Shown here piece after piece: positions 39,001-52,162 of a stretch of 64,000 nt of DNA. Below the pieces are notes generated by a model. The model was not told where the DNA came from. It was given only the letters and a program-made list of their open reading frames with translations, and ran no database searches. This stretch comes from Chaetorhynchus papuensis (Eukaryota > Chordata > Aves > Passeriformes > Rhipiduridae): NCBI GenBank assembly GCA_013396525.1, contig VWYX01000347.1:548831-612830 (forward strand), in the 5' to 3' direction. Position numbers and translations under genes: made by a program. Positions within the stretch are counted from its first letter, which is position 1. Each line of letters starts with the position of its first letter.

Positions 39001-39445
39001 GTGATAAACCTTATAGGATAATATCCTGAAAGCTGAAGTGAAATTACAGGATATAACTGCAGCTCACATTTTGTGTCTGAAAAGATCTCTACTCTATTAT
39101 TGCTCCTGGACATGTGGATGTCAGGTCTTAGCCCATTAAATATTTGATCCCTTCCTTGATACACCTGCTGATTTTTCTTCCACCACTCATGTCACGGTTA
39201 GATATGAACCAAAGAATACCCTGACTTTGTGGATTTATTGATAACTATGGAAGAAATACATAAATGCAATAGCTAAGGCTGAAGAATAAATGTACAAGTT
39301 ATGGTTCCATATAAGGGTGACTGGACACAACGACTATATTCATATACTCATTATTGAGGCTTGAAGAGTTAATTTTTACTGTAGTTGTTTAACAAGTCAG
39401 CAGTAGGGCTGCACCAAGAACATTTGTCTTGCCAAAGGTAGCACC
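36034..39445. other. Unique AT-rich noncoding DNA with small repeats
   Basis: An A/C tract lies at 36346-36382 and an A-run of 16-17 at 36659-36675. A 13-base unit (ATACTCTTTAATA) is tandemly duplicated exactly at 38795-38820. A GC-richer patch at 36930-37230 has several retained CpGs and a GGTGAGT string near 37211, but no frame before it reads like a known exon. A 120-codon minus-strand frame (39164-38802) has no domain. Confidence 0.45.
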
Positions 39446-39703
39446 TGTGACAAAGTAACTTTTATAATGTAAACTGAACTGTGATCTTGTCTATTACTTC
39501 CCTCCTTCCAGGAGCCATGACTGTCAAGATGAGTTATCCTGACAAAAATGACACACAGAGCTAACAAAAACGTATCTACAAGCTCATGCCCATGATTATA
39601 TAAAAACTAACTAGCCATACTAGGAAAACCCCTATAAGAGTGTGCTGCTGCAGTAAAGAAATTGAACATTCGACTCTAGAACAGGTGTAATGTGGCTGTT
39701 TCA
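39446..39703 (+). mobile_element. Probable solo LTR of an alpharetrovirus/ERVK-like element
   Basis: The segment starts with TG (39446) and ends with CA (39702-39703). It has a TATA-like CTATAAG (39632-39638), a polyadenylation-like AGTAAA 14 bases further (39652-39657), and then a short R-U5-like end containing CATTCGACTC. A TATA box shortly before the polyadenylation signal, with a short R region, is the known layout of avian alpharetroviral and some ERVK LTRs. No primer-binding site or internal gene follows, and I see no clear target-site duplication, so the ends are approximate and the copy is probably old. An unrelated origin is possible. Confidence 0.42.
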
Positions 39704-42700
39704 CTCTGAATTGCAAGACAATGTATCCTCAGAATGGGACAATTGCAAACATAAAAAGTAGTATTACTTTAAAATTAATGTTTTACAGATAAATTTGAAT
39801 TAAGATTTTTTACAGTTAAATATAATTCTAGAATTTACACAGTAGAGGAAAAAATATTTCTCTTACTGTGTTATACTCATTCTTCATGGAGGATATCACA
39901 GGGTGACACTGCAGGATTATATTTAAATCTATGGAACTGTCTATTGGGGAGAGATGCCCAAACAGTATACAAGAGAAAAGCAGTTGATATTAGCACCCAA
40001 ATGATTTTAATTCTAAGTTAAAATGGTGAGTTTTTTTCTATAGTTTAAATTCAAAGATTGTTTGTGGTTTTGAGAGTAACTATTTTGATGCTATTTTCAA
40101 CTTTGGCATAAAATGCAGGCAAAGGGATTTCTGAAATGTATTAAATTTGCTCATCTTGGATCTGGAATACCCTGGTTCAATATCTTCCCCTGCTTGATGA
40201 GTCTTGAATCCATTGCTCTCATCAAAGTATTTTATTGGTCAGGCTATCAGGCACTGCAAAATCCCATTCTTTGTCTCTCCTTTTGATGTCGTTCCAATTT
40301 TTATAAAACATTTTTACAGAAAAAAAATAAAATTATTCTCTTGTTTAGTGACTGGGACATTTCCTTATGATTTAAATAGGTCAGATGAAGTAGAAAGTCT
40401 CCCGGAGAGCCAGAGAGAGCTACATGTCTCCAGAGTCTGTGATAAAGCCATTCATGTGAGAAAAAGGAATTCTTGGTCCAACAGCAACAGCTGCACGGTT
40501 ATTTAATCTGCCTCTTTTAACTTATTCTCTCACAGCTTTGGTAGGACTTTGAAGCTATGATTTATCTGGGTTTTTTGGTAAATTATGCTCTCTTTGTATG
40601 AGGGAAACATAATAAGTGCTTTTTGTTATCTTTTGTATACAGAGAACTAACTGGATAATCACATATGGTCAAAATGTGTAAATGGTGTGTCAGAGGTCTA
40701 AACTGATGTCCCTTGGAGTAATGAAACCATTGTATGAAGAAAGAATGTGTGATTTCTCCATTTTTAGGAAACTGTTGTGTTGGGTATTTACTATAGAATA
40801 ATATCTCTACTTGTTTTTATTCAATTAATTAAGAAGATGCCAGGAGCTGCAATAGTATGAATGAAGCCTAATATTATACATTTAGGATGCAATTATATTA
40901 AACCATTCAAGTAATTACACTGCTCTGAAGAAAGAACAAAATAAGCCAGATAGAAAACACTGGCTCCAAGAACTTAATACATTTATAATACAATTTAGGG
41001 TAAAACAAGAACTTCGAGATAAGCTCTAATGGTATATTCAGCAAGATGGCAAAACTTCATAATTAATAACTTGTTCAGTTATTATCAGATGGAATTAGCA
41101 AAGAGTCTTTCACATGTAATGAAACAGAACATTCAGCTTTGCCATCTGAGCTCTTCCTTGTGAAAGCAGAAGACATGAATTGAGGTCTTGCTTTTTTTTA
41201 ATCTATGGAGAATAAAAGCAAAGATGTGGATAAAATAATTTTGAAAGTAATGAAACCCTGGCTTGATTTAATCTGGAAAATGTAAATATGAGATCAAATT
41301 TCTCATCATTTATTCTGCAATTTCCATGACATAAATGTATCTTATTTCTCAGGAAATCAATAACAGGGTAACTTCCCTGGGCTAAACTACTGTATATCTC
41401 CAGGACATGCTTGATGTCCTGGACACATCCTTTTTTATCCTCTTTTAGATTTCCTTGGTAGTAAGAGGTGTGCACTCATCCTTGTAGGGATTGCTCAGTA
41501 CTGGGAGCTCACAGCTTGTATCGGTTAATGGGCACTAGGTTGTTTGTGTTATAGTTATTTTGCCAAAGACAAAATTATCAGAAAGAAAACATAGTCAAAC
41601 TAAACATAATTCAAATAGTTACAGTCACATGGTCCCCTGTCCAGAGCTGGTCACAACTTGTTCAGATTTCTCAGCTTCTATTCCTCCAATTAGATGCTCA
41701 TTTAAGTGAAATTTTGAGAGAGAGAAGCTTTTTAGATTTCTTGTCATACTGTGGTCCAAGACATAGAGAAAACCCCAAACCTTACTAAAAAAATGTTTTC
41801 CTACATAATTTTTTCTTGCAAGAAGTAAGCAAAAATAGTTTTGCACTGTTTGGATGTAATGTTTTCCTAATAAAAATAGTATCCAATGCCACTAATGTAG
41901 TTTCTACAACCTAAAACTTTTCCAGCTTTCAATCCGCATGAGAGCAAACAATTCATAAATAAAACATCTTTGGGGATCCAAAAGGGCTCTGCGTCTGCAG
42001 CAGTTCTAATAAGGAGCTCACAGGCTACATGTTGCTAGGATTATTTGAAAACTGCGTGTGTTCCCGTCTCAGTCTGAGAGTACAAAACACTGTCCAAAAA
42101 AGAGCTCTTCCACCATGGATGCCTCTGTGGGATACAGGCAGAGATAACTGGCTGCTCCTAAGAGGAATAGCTGCCTCCTGTGCCTGTCAGAATTTAAATA
42201 GGTCCAATATTGCTGAAATCCTTTTTTCCCAGCATAGTGCCATGATTGGCTGGTGCTGTGCACATATCACGTGTAAATAATGATAAGGTCATGTGGAGCA
42301 CGGTGTGAGTGGTTCATCTTAAATATCTAGAATATCTTGAAAGTCACTTTTACAAGATGAAAGCAGTGAGAATTGGTTAATTTGGGAGGGGTTTGGATAT
42401 TTGCTTCACTCTGCATCCCATGTGCTACCTCGAGTGACTCCAGCTCCAGGGGCACCCTGCTCAGCTGGGAGGAAACTTCTGGCAGGAAGATACTCCTAAT
42501 GGGAGGCAGCCAAATCGGCCCCAAATCACTCTGTGTCATCAGGATCCTGTCCTGACTTGTCCTTATGGCTTCATTCCCTTTTTATCTTCTCTTCTTTCTG
42601 GTCCTGGCTTCATAGGAGTCTTCCAATTTTCTCATCTGACAGAGCAATAGAAATCATGTTATAATAGTGTGTTCAGAACACTGCTAGAGAAGTGCTGTGT

Positions 42701-42910
42701 AAAACTCCTGAGAAAGCTGAATTCCTCTGACTCACTGCTGAAATCTCCTCTGAAAGACAGTGTGGACCCTCTGTTTCAATCTCTTCACAAATAAAAAGGA
42801 AATGGTGCATCATTCCACAGAAAGAGGATGCAAGAATACGTTTCTTACAGCTTCTGTATTTTATGCTGCAACAATTATTTTGGGGTTTTGCCCTGAGGGG
42901 TGAACTTACC
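39704..42910. other. Unique AT-rich noncoding DNA
   Basis: No repeat family recognised. A 100-codon plus-strand frame (40204-40506) has no domain. The stretch 41985-42310 is less AT-rich and holds retained CpGs and an ATTGGCT (inverted CCAAT-like) near 42245. No exon is recognisable. Confidence 0.45.
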
Positions 42911-42935
42911 ACTAATGAGATGTGGTCTCATTAGT
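42911..42935. other. Perfect inverted repeat with 10-base arms
   Basis: Arms ACTAATGAGA (42911-42920) and TCTCATTAGT (42926-42935) match exactly around the 5-base loop TGTGG. Each arm holds a homeodomain-type TAAT core, so it could be a paired binding site; it could equally form a small hairpin. A match of this length this close together is unlikely at any one site but not rare over 64 kb. Confidence 0.6.
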
Positions 42936-42990
42936 CGCATTATTTTTTTTCATTATTCAGGTAAAGCCTTGTAAAGATTAAAAATGAAAA

Positions 42991-43019
42991 TATATTTATT
43001 TATTTATTTATTTATTTAA
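42991..43019. repeat. (TTTA)n microsatellite
   Basis: About seven uninterrupted TTTA units. Confidence 0.92.
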
Positions 43020-43591
43020 ACTGAGGTGAAAGGTGATAAAGAGAGCTTCCTATTCAATGATTAGCATGCGAAAGATTCCCTGTTATCCTCAGAAACTTAG
43101 GTATGTCTAACCTCGTCACAGCTGCAAATCACTTTAATTGGCACAGAAACTGAGAAGAGCATAGACAGGATGATCACAGACTTTCTGAATGATAACCTAT
43201 TGGTTGACTAAAACAGTCACTACCTCATCTTTTTAAGGGATGTGCTGAATATTGATCAAATTTTAATTATATTTGAAAACTTTAAATACACCACCTAGGA
43301 CTTTGTCACAGCAACTTCTTTAAAAGCTTCCATAGTGATAAAAAATTCAGTTTTGCTCCATGGCCATGGTTCCATTCTTAGAATTACCTTCTGATTTCCT
43401 ACTGTTATCCTAAATACTTTGATTTTTCTTTTTACATATGGTATGCCTCCACTGTCCTGAAACATTGATTATGTACACTATACTTCAAAGCTTAGAAGTA
43501 ACAGGTCTCCTTGAGGCTGCATGTACTTGACTTTATGTAACCAGTCCAGTGGAATTTTTGACTTGATTTTCAAGAAATTCTTCCTATATCT

Positions 43592-43594
<3 letters not shown>
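43020..43594. other. Unique AT-rich noncoding DNA
   Basis: I see nothing recognisable between the two microsatellites. Confidence 0.5.

Positions 43595-43622
<28 letters not shown>
43595..43622. repeat. (AT)n microsatellite
   Basis: Fourteen uninterrupted AT units, followed shortly by the palindrome ACACATATGTGT (43635-43646). The poly-Tyr/Ile open frame over it is an artefact of the repeat. Confidence 0.95.
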
Positions 43623-43626
<4 letters not shown>

Positions 43627-46600
43627 TTATATACACACATATGTGTATAAAAATAAATATACCTTTCTACATACCCATATCCAATAAAGAGTTGGTCTAC
43701 CTAAAAAAAGTGCCATCCACAGGACATATACTTTGTCTCATCATTTAAATTGAAGATTCTGAGTTGCTGGATTTTTTAAAAAAAAATATTTTCCAGACTA
43801 TATAACCTCACCTATGCCAATGAACACGAGATTTCTTTCACTTCTGTTATCTTCTCTCTTTAAGGCTGAAGTTAGTTGGAAATTTTTCATGTCATTATTC
43901 ATTTCTACAAAGAGGAATCTGTTACTGGTCAATTGTTCTCCTAGGACTTTTCTTTATTTTTGACCAACAGAACATTTGACCTCTGCTGTGGAACAGTAAA
44001 GTATTTTTACTAGCATTAAAGTTGTCTGGACAGTAGCTCTGCTCCCTCATTTTGATGTTTTTTCTTTCGTTCTCCAGAGAGGCTTTGATCATTGACAAAA
44101 CTGCTTTTCCATGACCTCATTTAATATGCAGAATAAGCTTCACTACCAGGTGCCATGGTTTTCCTTCACTGAGATTTCCCTAAGGACATCCTGGCCTTTG
44201 TGTAAATCTCCTTGTGACTCCTTTGTTCTTCAAAATGTAGGCAGTGCTGAAACTCCTAAATCTGCATTTGAAAATGCTCTTTCTGTGATTTTTTTCTTTC
44301 TCTTTCTTCTATTTTTCAGCGAGACCCTAGCCAACCCCCTTTCTGTATCTGCACATATTTGAAATGAGGTTTCTCTGGCTGTCTTCCACAGCCATATTTT
44401 GAACCCTGGGGCTTCCGGGAACAATTTTCTTCCACTCAGATTTCGGCTCTCACTTTTTATTCTGGGTCTTTTAAGTGCATACATCTAAATGAAAAACTGC
44501 TCTTGTACTGTACTGCACTGCATGCTGTCTCTCTCTTGGAACTATTGCACACTTGATTATAGTTATATAGAGATAGAGATGATAGTTTATTCTGCGTGGC
44601 TGAACATTTCCAAAGCAAATTTCAATCTTCAAAGTTATAATTAGTTTTTTATCTCTCCTGTTCTCTACTAAAGATGCATGGAGCACAGCACTGGTCCCAC
44701 GGAGGACTGCACAGGTGTGTGAAGATACTTGCTCAGGTTTGCAAAGTGCGAAATATGTGGACTTTGTACTTCTGTCCCAACATCATACTGGCCCCCAAAG
44801 GACTTTATTAAATAAGACAGGAAGTAAAACTTTGGGAACTTAAATTAAGGATTTGCCTTCATGTGTTAATTCATTTTGAATCGGAAACTCTTATATTGCC
44901 AATTATATTAAATCTGTTGATTCCATCTGTTTCAATTCAGTTGAGCACTAACTGCACAATTGTAGCTTCATTAATAAATGAATTATGTCCAGTAAGTTTG
45001 CATTCCAAAAGCAAATGGATTAAAGCATTTGTACTCTATCCTAAAAACACTCTGAAGTACACAAAGTGAAGAAATGTCTCTCTCTAAAGCTATTGTAATG
45101 AAAAAATTGATGCTACACGGGTAGAAGGTTACACATCAAATTCATACGCCTGACCTACCCCGTATGGGGAATCTCTGGGAAATGTTAAGTGTATTTTACA
45201 AGGTAAAGACTTAATGGCTTTCAGACAGATAAGAATCTGTAATGTAACAATTTATAGGTCATATAACATGGAGTGAACTTTCCCAGAGACTTCTATTTGC
45301 ATTAGCACAATACAGTTTACAGGACGCAGCCAGATCCTCAGCCAAGTACGAGACCCCAGGTCAAGCTTTGGTCCATGAAAGCATTCTGCCTGCCAGCCCT
45401 ATGAAAGATTGCAGATCTCACAGCATGAAGAGCTAGAGTCTCAGTGATCCTCAGCATTCTCAGGTGATCCAGAATTTTTCAGGTGGTAGAAGGAAAGCAG
45501 CAAGCACCACAGCAATACGTCGGTGCAGAGTGATATTTCAGCTACATCCCATGAGGCTTGCACAGTGGCCATCAGGTTTCCTGGGAAGGGGGCAGTGGGT
45601 CTCCAGCGTTAAGACCCTGCAAGGCTGCAGTTTGAGGTAAAAACAGCTTTGGGAGCTCTGTGGCAATTTCCCTGCTCTGGGCAGCGTGGTCCCAGGGGAG
45701 CTGTGTAATACCAGGGAGTTTCATGTTTGCACCTTCTGAAGGTCACTGCCAGGGACTCTCTGTCACAAGCAGAACATTAACGCTTTTCATTACACATCCT
45801 TCAGGCTCAGCACGTGTCAGGGAAAGAACTGCCTTGTACCTGTGAATATCCCTGCCTGCAGGTGCAGGAGATTTCCAGCAGGAATAGCAGGTGAAGGCAA
45901 AAATGTGTTTCAACCTAGTGCAGTTTCACTAGAAGGGCACAGCACGGAGGTGGGAAAGCCACGGCCACCTGATTCTCCAGCACAGCAGTGAGAAGGAGAA
46001 CAGCATAGAAAAAAAAAAAGGAAATTAACTGAGCTGGTTCCTAACAAATATTATGTAATTTATAGTTCAAAATCTTTCAAATAGAAAGGTTTTTGCTAGA
46101 TAATAGCTCTGGGGCTTGATTTCTTTTCCCTTTCTTTGTGATGCTACATCTTCCAGACTATCCCTTCTTTTAGCTCCTTGTTTCTTCCTTTTGAAATTAG
46201 TCTACATTATTCCATTAAGGTTCAGAAAACCAAACGAATAAAATCATACAGCAAGAGATTAGACCTCGTCTTTAGGGGTTTAAGAAGACAGAATTAGTCT
46301 ATTTCTTTAAATCAGGGTTTTTCTCTTTTCTTTTTTTTTATTCCAAAAAAAACATATTACTATCTCATGCTTGCAACCAGTCCCCGAGGCTAAGGAAAGA
46401 CAATCACACATCAGGAAGAGGTAGGTGAATACAGATAAATCCTGGTTCCATTTCATAAAAAGAATCATGGAAGGCTCTGGGTCATCAGTAGTCCCACACC
46501 CTCATGTTCTCACTATTTATTTTCCCCCCTAAATCTTAATATGCACAAATGTTTAGGGGTAGGAAATCTGATGAACTGGAAAGATCTACACAGACCGTCC

Positions 46601-46725
46601 TGTGCTGTTCACAGTCAATAGATCCACTGCACCCTTCAGTGGTCAGGAACTATAATCATGAAAAAAAAAAAAGGTAGGTGAGGAGTTCAGAGTTCAGGTT
46701 CATTGAGTAGCCAAGAGCCAAAGAA
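43623..46725. other. Unique noncoding DNA
   Basis: AT-rich up to about 45300. From 45320 to 45990 the DNA is GC-richer, with scattered CpGs (for example ACGTCGGT near 45518) and no repeat family recognised. A-runs lie at 46010-46019 and 46337-46350. No exon or RNA gene found. Confidence 0.45.
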
Positions 46726-46785
46726 CATATGTGTGTATGTGTGTATACATATATATATACATATATATATATATACATATATATA

Positions 46786-46817
<32 letters not shown>
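46726..46817. repeat. Compound (GT)n(AT)n(GT)n microsatellite
   Basis: GT/GTAT units (46731-46743) lead into AT units interrupted by AC (46747-46786) and then a GT block with one TTT interruption (46787-46816). The AT core is self-complementary and could extrude a cruciform. It is likely to be variable in length. Confidence 0.95.
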
Positions 46818-48024
46818 TAAATTGCTATCTTTTTCATTCTTGGACACAGGATAAATTCAAACTTGGAAGAGAAAAATTTTAAAATTCAGTCATTTTATTT
46901 TTCCCTGTTCCAAATAGTGAAAGAAACTGATCATAAATCAGTCTGAAAAAATAATCAGGCAAAATGTGAAAGGACGTCATCATCTTTGCAAACTGTTTAA
47001 AAATTAAGCTGTCACAATCAGAGTTAAAACCGAAGTGATATCTCTGGAAGATGACTGATGAATTTTTCAGCCAGTAGCGGCAAATCAAGCCAGCAGAACA
47101 ATAACATGTGCCAGGTGTCGATGGAATGAATCGTGCCACATTCTTTTTTTTTTTTTTTTCTTCCCTAAAAGATGCTGGCAAAAAGGTTTCCTGCTCTTCT
47201 CATCTCCAGCAGTGTAATATTTTCTACCAGTGTAATATTTTCACAGCTCAGCTCCAATGGAAGGCTCTTTAATACCGGAGCATTTCACTGCTCTGATTCA
47301 CATTCCAGTCCCACAGCCTGGAATGTGGACATGTCCTCACCTTTGTAACCATGAAGGAGGGTTTAGAGGTGGTCAGATGATCTGTGCAATGTAAATTATT
47401 ATATGATTCCATAGAATTCCAGAGAAATTCTACAAAACAGATCAATTCTTCCTCCTGGTTTCATCCACTTATACTGGAGTGAATGCAACTAAAGTAATTC
47501 TGCTTTGCGCCCATGAAATCCTAGCCAGGGGAGGGAGGTAAGCCATGAAAAGCAATCAGCATGATGCAATCAGCATGGCCATTTGGAGTTTTAGTACTAT
47601 TCTCAAAATAAATCTAAAAATATAGTTTAGCCTGTATTTCCTCCTAATTTTTTAATCTCTCTTTATCTGGACTTGTAATCTGTGGTAATGATGCAGTGCT
47701 GCTACTGCTACCACAGATGGTGAAGGGTATATGATGAAATTTTCATTTACTGCAAAATCCTTTGTGACATTTTTATAAAGAAAATCAGTGGGAGCTCCAC
47801 TCCAGAAATGCTTAGATGCTTGGAATATTACACCGATAACTCTGGAAAAAACAGCCACAAAATTCTGCAATAATCCTGTAGAAATATCATGTAATACTTT
47901 ATCAACAGGCAAATTTTCTTGTAGCTGTCTGTCTTTGGCTTTTCTATATAATATAGCAATATGAATATGTTTCAGATAATCCAAATTCCACTTCTATTTC
48001 TTCTAGTTTTAATTTGGGCAGTTT
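46818..48024. other. Unique AT-rich noncoding DNA with a small tandem duplication
   Basis: A T-run of 16 lies at 47144-47159. An 18-base unit starting CAGTGTAATATTTT is duplicated in tandem at 47210-47243, the second copy two bases short. A 110-codon minus-strand frame (47984-47652) has no domain. Confidence 0.5.
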
Positions 48025-48176
48025 AAGTGACACTTTAGCTCAGATGCTCAGATCCTTGTGCTAAAAAGGCCAAGGTTGTGGGGTTTAATCCCTCTGTGGG
48101 CCACTCGCTTAAGAGTTGGACTTGAGGATCATTGTGGGTCCCTTCCAACTCAGAATATTCTGTGATTCTGTGACTC
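48025..48176 (+). mobile_element. TguSINE1-like SINE: tRNA-Ile head, CR1-like tail
   Basis: The head (about 48025-48105) follows vertebrate tRNA-Ile base for base over long parts. It has the A box TTAGCTCAG (48034-48042), the anticodon-arm string GTGCTAA followed by GGCCAAGGT (48058-48075), a degraded B box GGGTTTAATCCC (48080-48091) and the closing GGGCCACT (48098-48105). The tail (48121-48176) reads GGTCCCTTCCAACTC and ends in ATTCTGTG repeats, the 3' end of CR1 LINEs, so it would have been copied by the CR1 enzyme. This head-plus-tail arrangement is that of TguSINE1, described from zebra finch. The anticodon triplet is mutated to AAA and the stems are disturbed, so it is not a working tRNA gene. 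The family name is from memory. Confidence 0.88.
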
Positions 48177-51100
48177 TCATGTATATTGTAGTGCTGCTGT
48201 CATTGATATATTTGTAATCCACTCTCAGGAATTAGAGAGTGTAGCAGCAATGTATTTATATATTTCCTGTATTTACTTATTTCTTCTTATATTTCTATTT
48301 ATATATTCCTTAACAACAGACACTGACAACAAAAAAAATGTCATTAATAAATATAAGTCAAGGCAGGCCCCTTAGAAATCTGTGTTAGAACATTCACTTG
48401 GAAACAAGTATGTATTTTTTTCACAGCTGCACATAATAATTTTAATGTAGGATTTTCTGATCTTGTTCAATTGACATGGTTTCAAGAGCAAGTATTGACT
48501 GCAGAGTGTATGAGGCCATCAGAAAGCTGTTGATAATGAGCTCTGACACAGTGAAGATGGAATTTTTGCTTTAAGGTGTGCGATTAAGGTGTGTGAAATT
48601 ACAAGTGCTGGGATAATGTGTGACAAATGGTGAAGGAGAAATACCTTTAGCTTTGAATCACCTGCTGGTCTTTGAAAAATACGTGTTCAAATGATAGTGA
48701 TATTATAAAAATAGAAATTGTGTTTAAAAAAGAAATGGAGAACTGGGAAAATGCAGCTTATTTTTCAACATCAATGACATGAATAGTTGAGACAATGTTC
48801 TGCTGTTGTGCCATCCAGGTGTGAAGGATGTATGATGCATTTTACCCTGTGGAGCCAAGTTTATTATTACTGACACTACTTGCATTTTTCACATTTTTGT
48901 CTACATCACATGGAAGAAGTGAGATACATGTGGTGCAAATAAGATTGGTAAGTGTGATAAAAAACACTACTCCCTTAAAAACCATTTGGTATAGACCTTT
49001 GCAGTTGCATACAGAGGTAGCTGAGTGCATAATAGCTATGCTAAAAGGGGAAACTACTCAAAGAAATAATATAAGTACCTGTCTCTTTCAAAAGTAACAG
49101 GTCAAAAAAGGGAGGTTAGCAATCCCTCAGTGCATACAGGATTATCTGTGTGTGTGCTGTAATTAAGAATATTGACAAGACACAACTGTGTGGCATTGAG
49201 AAAAATGTAATTACCAAAAATAAAAAGGAAAAAAAAGGGAAATCCATAGAAAACCAATTTTAAAAAGAGACATCAGTAGCAAGTGAATTTGAAGAGACTA
49301 CACTTGCACAGAGAGTGGAAGAAGGGCTTTGTGAAGGCATGAATTTAAGGAAGAAGGAATTGAGTGACAGATGATTTGCATGCTGGAAATCTCCATTTGT
49401 TTCCTGAAAGGAATGAAAGCATGGAGTGGTTACTGAAGACTAGAAGAAGTTAGAGGAGAAGCAGGGGAAGAACTGCAGAGAGAAATCTTCCAGGAGAAAT
49501 TTCAGAGCATTCTGAATGCAAGAATGAACCCAACTAAACCCTTGTAAGTGATACATGAGAGTTTGAGTTTGAAGTGCTAAAAGACTGGAACAATGAAAAT
49601 GGACATCTTAAAGCCATGTTCCTCAGAATAAAAGTCCTTTTTAAGGCACAAACAGGCTGCCAAGGAAGAAAAGTGTGACTTCCTTGCACATTGAGAGGTA
49701 GCTGAATCCTGTGAGCCCTTAACAGTCTGGAAACACTCTGTCTTTCCCCACTCCAAGATGCTGAATAGGGAACATATATGCTCTAAATTCCAGTGATGTA
49801 ATTATCACTTGGAAAGTGCTTCTAAGCCTCAGCTTTGGAGGTCTTTTAGCACTATGGAGGGTCTGACTTGCATTAGCTTTGCAGTGTCACTCAGTAAATG
49901 AGCACAATGGAAAGAGGAGAAAGAAGCAAGGAAGGGAAAGAAAAAACAATAAAAACTGTTCTGAGAGACCACATGTTAAGAATACACCTACAGGAAGTGT
50001 TTTTGTCTTAATTCTGATGTGTAACAATGTCACTAGCAAGGGTATTTCTGACATAGTATTAATGACATTGTGACATTGAAATTCAAATTCTTGGTGCAAC
50101 AGGTACTGACTGTTGTAGTGAATTCACACAGCTCTTGCAAGAAGGTTAATAGAATTATTGGCACTGTGGCTGAAGAGAAATAAAAGGATGTGAGGGTGCT
50201 CAGAATGGCCCGGGGTTGAATCTGATATTAATTCATAGTAAAGGAATTCAGGAGTGATGTGAATTGTTTAGGAATATTTGGCTCTCATTCTATCTGCTAT
50301 AAAGTTATGTTATAAATGGAGCACATGTTAAAAGAAATAAGGTGTAAGGGCACAAGTGGAAGACAGCACACTGCTAAATGTAACACATATGTACTCATTT
50401 GTTAGGAACAGGCAAAGGGAAACTGGAATAGTGTAGAGCTAGGTGATTGTTACATATGTATTGGGGCCAGAGGGCTAGGACATGAGTCCTGGGATGCATT
50501 TGTCTTGGTGAAAACACAGGATAAGCCCATGCTGATTTTGTTTCTGTTCAGTTTCTTTTTCCAAAGAACTAGTGGTGATAGATGCTGAGCAGCAGTGCTG
50601 TGTAACGTCATCCCACGAGTATCACGTGAATATTTTCTGGATAGAGCAATGGGTGTGATGATAGAAAGACGCCGTGAGAGGTTTCCAGTGGATTGCAATT
50701 ACCCTCACCAAGGCTATGGGAGTAACAGATTACTGGTTCAGCTGGGACCAGATTATGGATGCCTGTCCCACCCCCCAAGCAGAGTGTGCACCCTGTTTCA
50801 CTGGGGGAAACTTTTCCAGTCTGTACAAAAGGCTTGAACTGACATCGTGAAAGGAAACACAGGGAGATGCATGAGATTGGACCTAGGTCACTCCTCTGAG
50901 ATTCTTGGCACTGTTAGTCCTGCTCCAGCAAATCTTTGGGTGTTTAATGGGAAAACACCTCTAATTTCTTAGGGCACATTAGTCAAGGCTCAGCTGCAGA
51001 GTAGAGAATTGACAAAGAGTTTCAAAGCAGGAGCTGTTTTCCTGGGAACAGCTGAAGAAGGCCCACATCTATCCACGCCTGTCTGTATTGAAATGGCTGC

Positions 51101-52162
51101 TGTTAATAGATTGAGCTAATTTTTTGGGGAGAGGAGGGCCTACATTTGGCAAAGTTACTACTCTCAATATATGTTTGTATCTCTTTTTGTTTCTGCTGTA
51201 TCCTAGTGAGGGAAGATAGGGTTGTCTCTGCAGCAGGAACCTCAGCAGAGGATGGTGATGTGGTAAATCCAGATTTCTTTTTATGTACCAACACATTGTA
51301 AGTCTATGAGGTAGCTGGTGCACAGTTACTCAGGACTCATATTCCCAGTGCTCCCATGGGATAAGAAGGAATCCCACAGCAGAGGAAAAGCAAGGAAAAT
51401 AATGCATAAAACACACCCAAAAAGGCAACACATACCTGGGCTGTGATGGCTTCCATAACCATCACTGGCTAGGTCAGCAGCACACCCTTGGGAAAATAAC
51501 TTTCCTATGGATTTTCATGTAGTGTTAAGAAAAGGAAAAAACCACAACTCAACAGAAATATCCTATCTTTAATTAATTTGTCATTTTTGGTTTTGCAAAG
51601 AGTTGTTAGGTTTTTTTTCCATGACTGCTGCTTTTTGAAACATCTTTTATGTATCAAAAAAAGAGATGACATGGTATTTTTTCAGTTTACAAATTTCATT
51701 ACGCTGTCTTTTTCAACCTGGTCTTTCAAAAAAGAGCTTACCAGTATAAAAGGAGGAGGAAAAAGTGAAGAGAGGAAGGTAACTGATCTATTTCTTCTCT
51801 TTTATTGAGCATTTCTTTAATCTTCTCTCAGAGGCAGTAACTCACATTACTTAAGAACTTCATTTAAGAGTAAGCCTTTGTGAGGAATTTTCTACCTTTC
51901 TCTCAAGTTAGTCTTCATCCTGCTTTTATATGGACAAGGCCCCATTAGCATAATATCACAAAGTGCAGTTAAGCTGATGCCACTATGATTTTTGTCTTTT
52001 CTTTTATACCCCTGTTATACCTTTTTACAACTTCTATATTCTTGGTGCTTTTTTGCCTACATTCTTGGACTTGTTTGTTAAGCTGGGAGACTGAACATTT
52101 TAGAAGCTTCGTAGTCAGGGATCAGTGTGCCCAGAGCCCAAGGTCCTCTCCTGAACACATTT
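48177..52162. other. Unique AT-rich noncoding DNA, partly purine-rich
   Basis: From about 49280 to 49520 the plus strand is again clearly purine-rich, like 26220-26720 but shorter. A GC-richer patch lies at 50600-50830. No repeat family, exon or RNA gene recognised; frames reach at most 89 codons. Confidence 0.45.

Noticed and set aside
43521..43748. Frame encoding a Tyr-Ile run
   Set aside because: It is the translation of the AT microsatellite.
48025..48105. A tRNA-Ile gene
   Set aside because: The anticodon and both arms are mutated and it continues directly into a CR1-type tail, so it is a SINE and not a gene.
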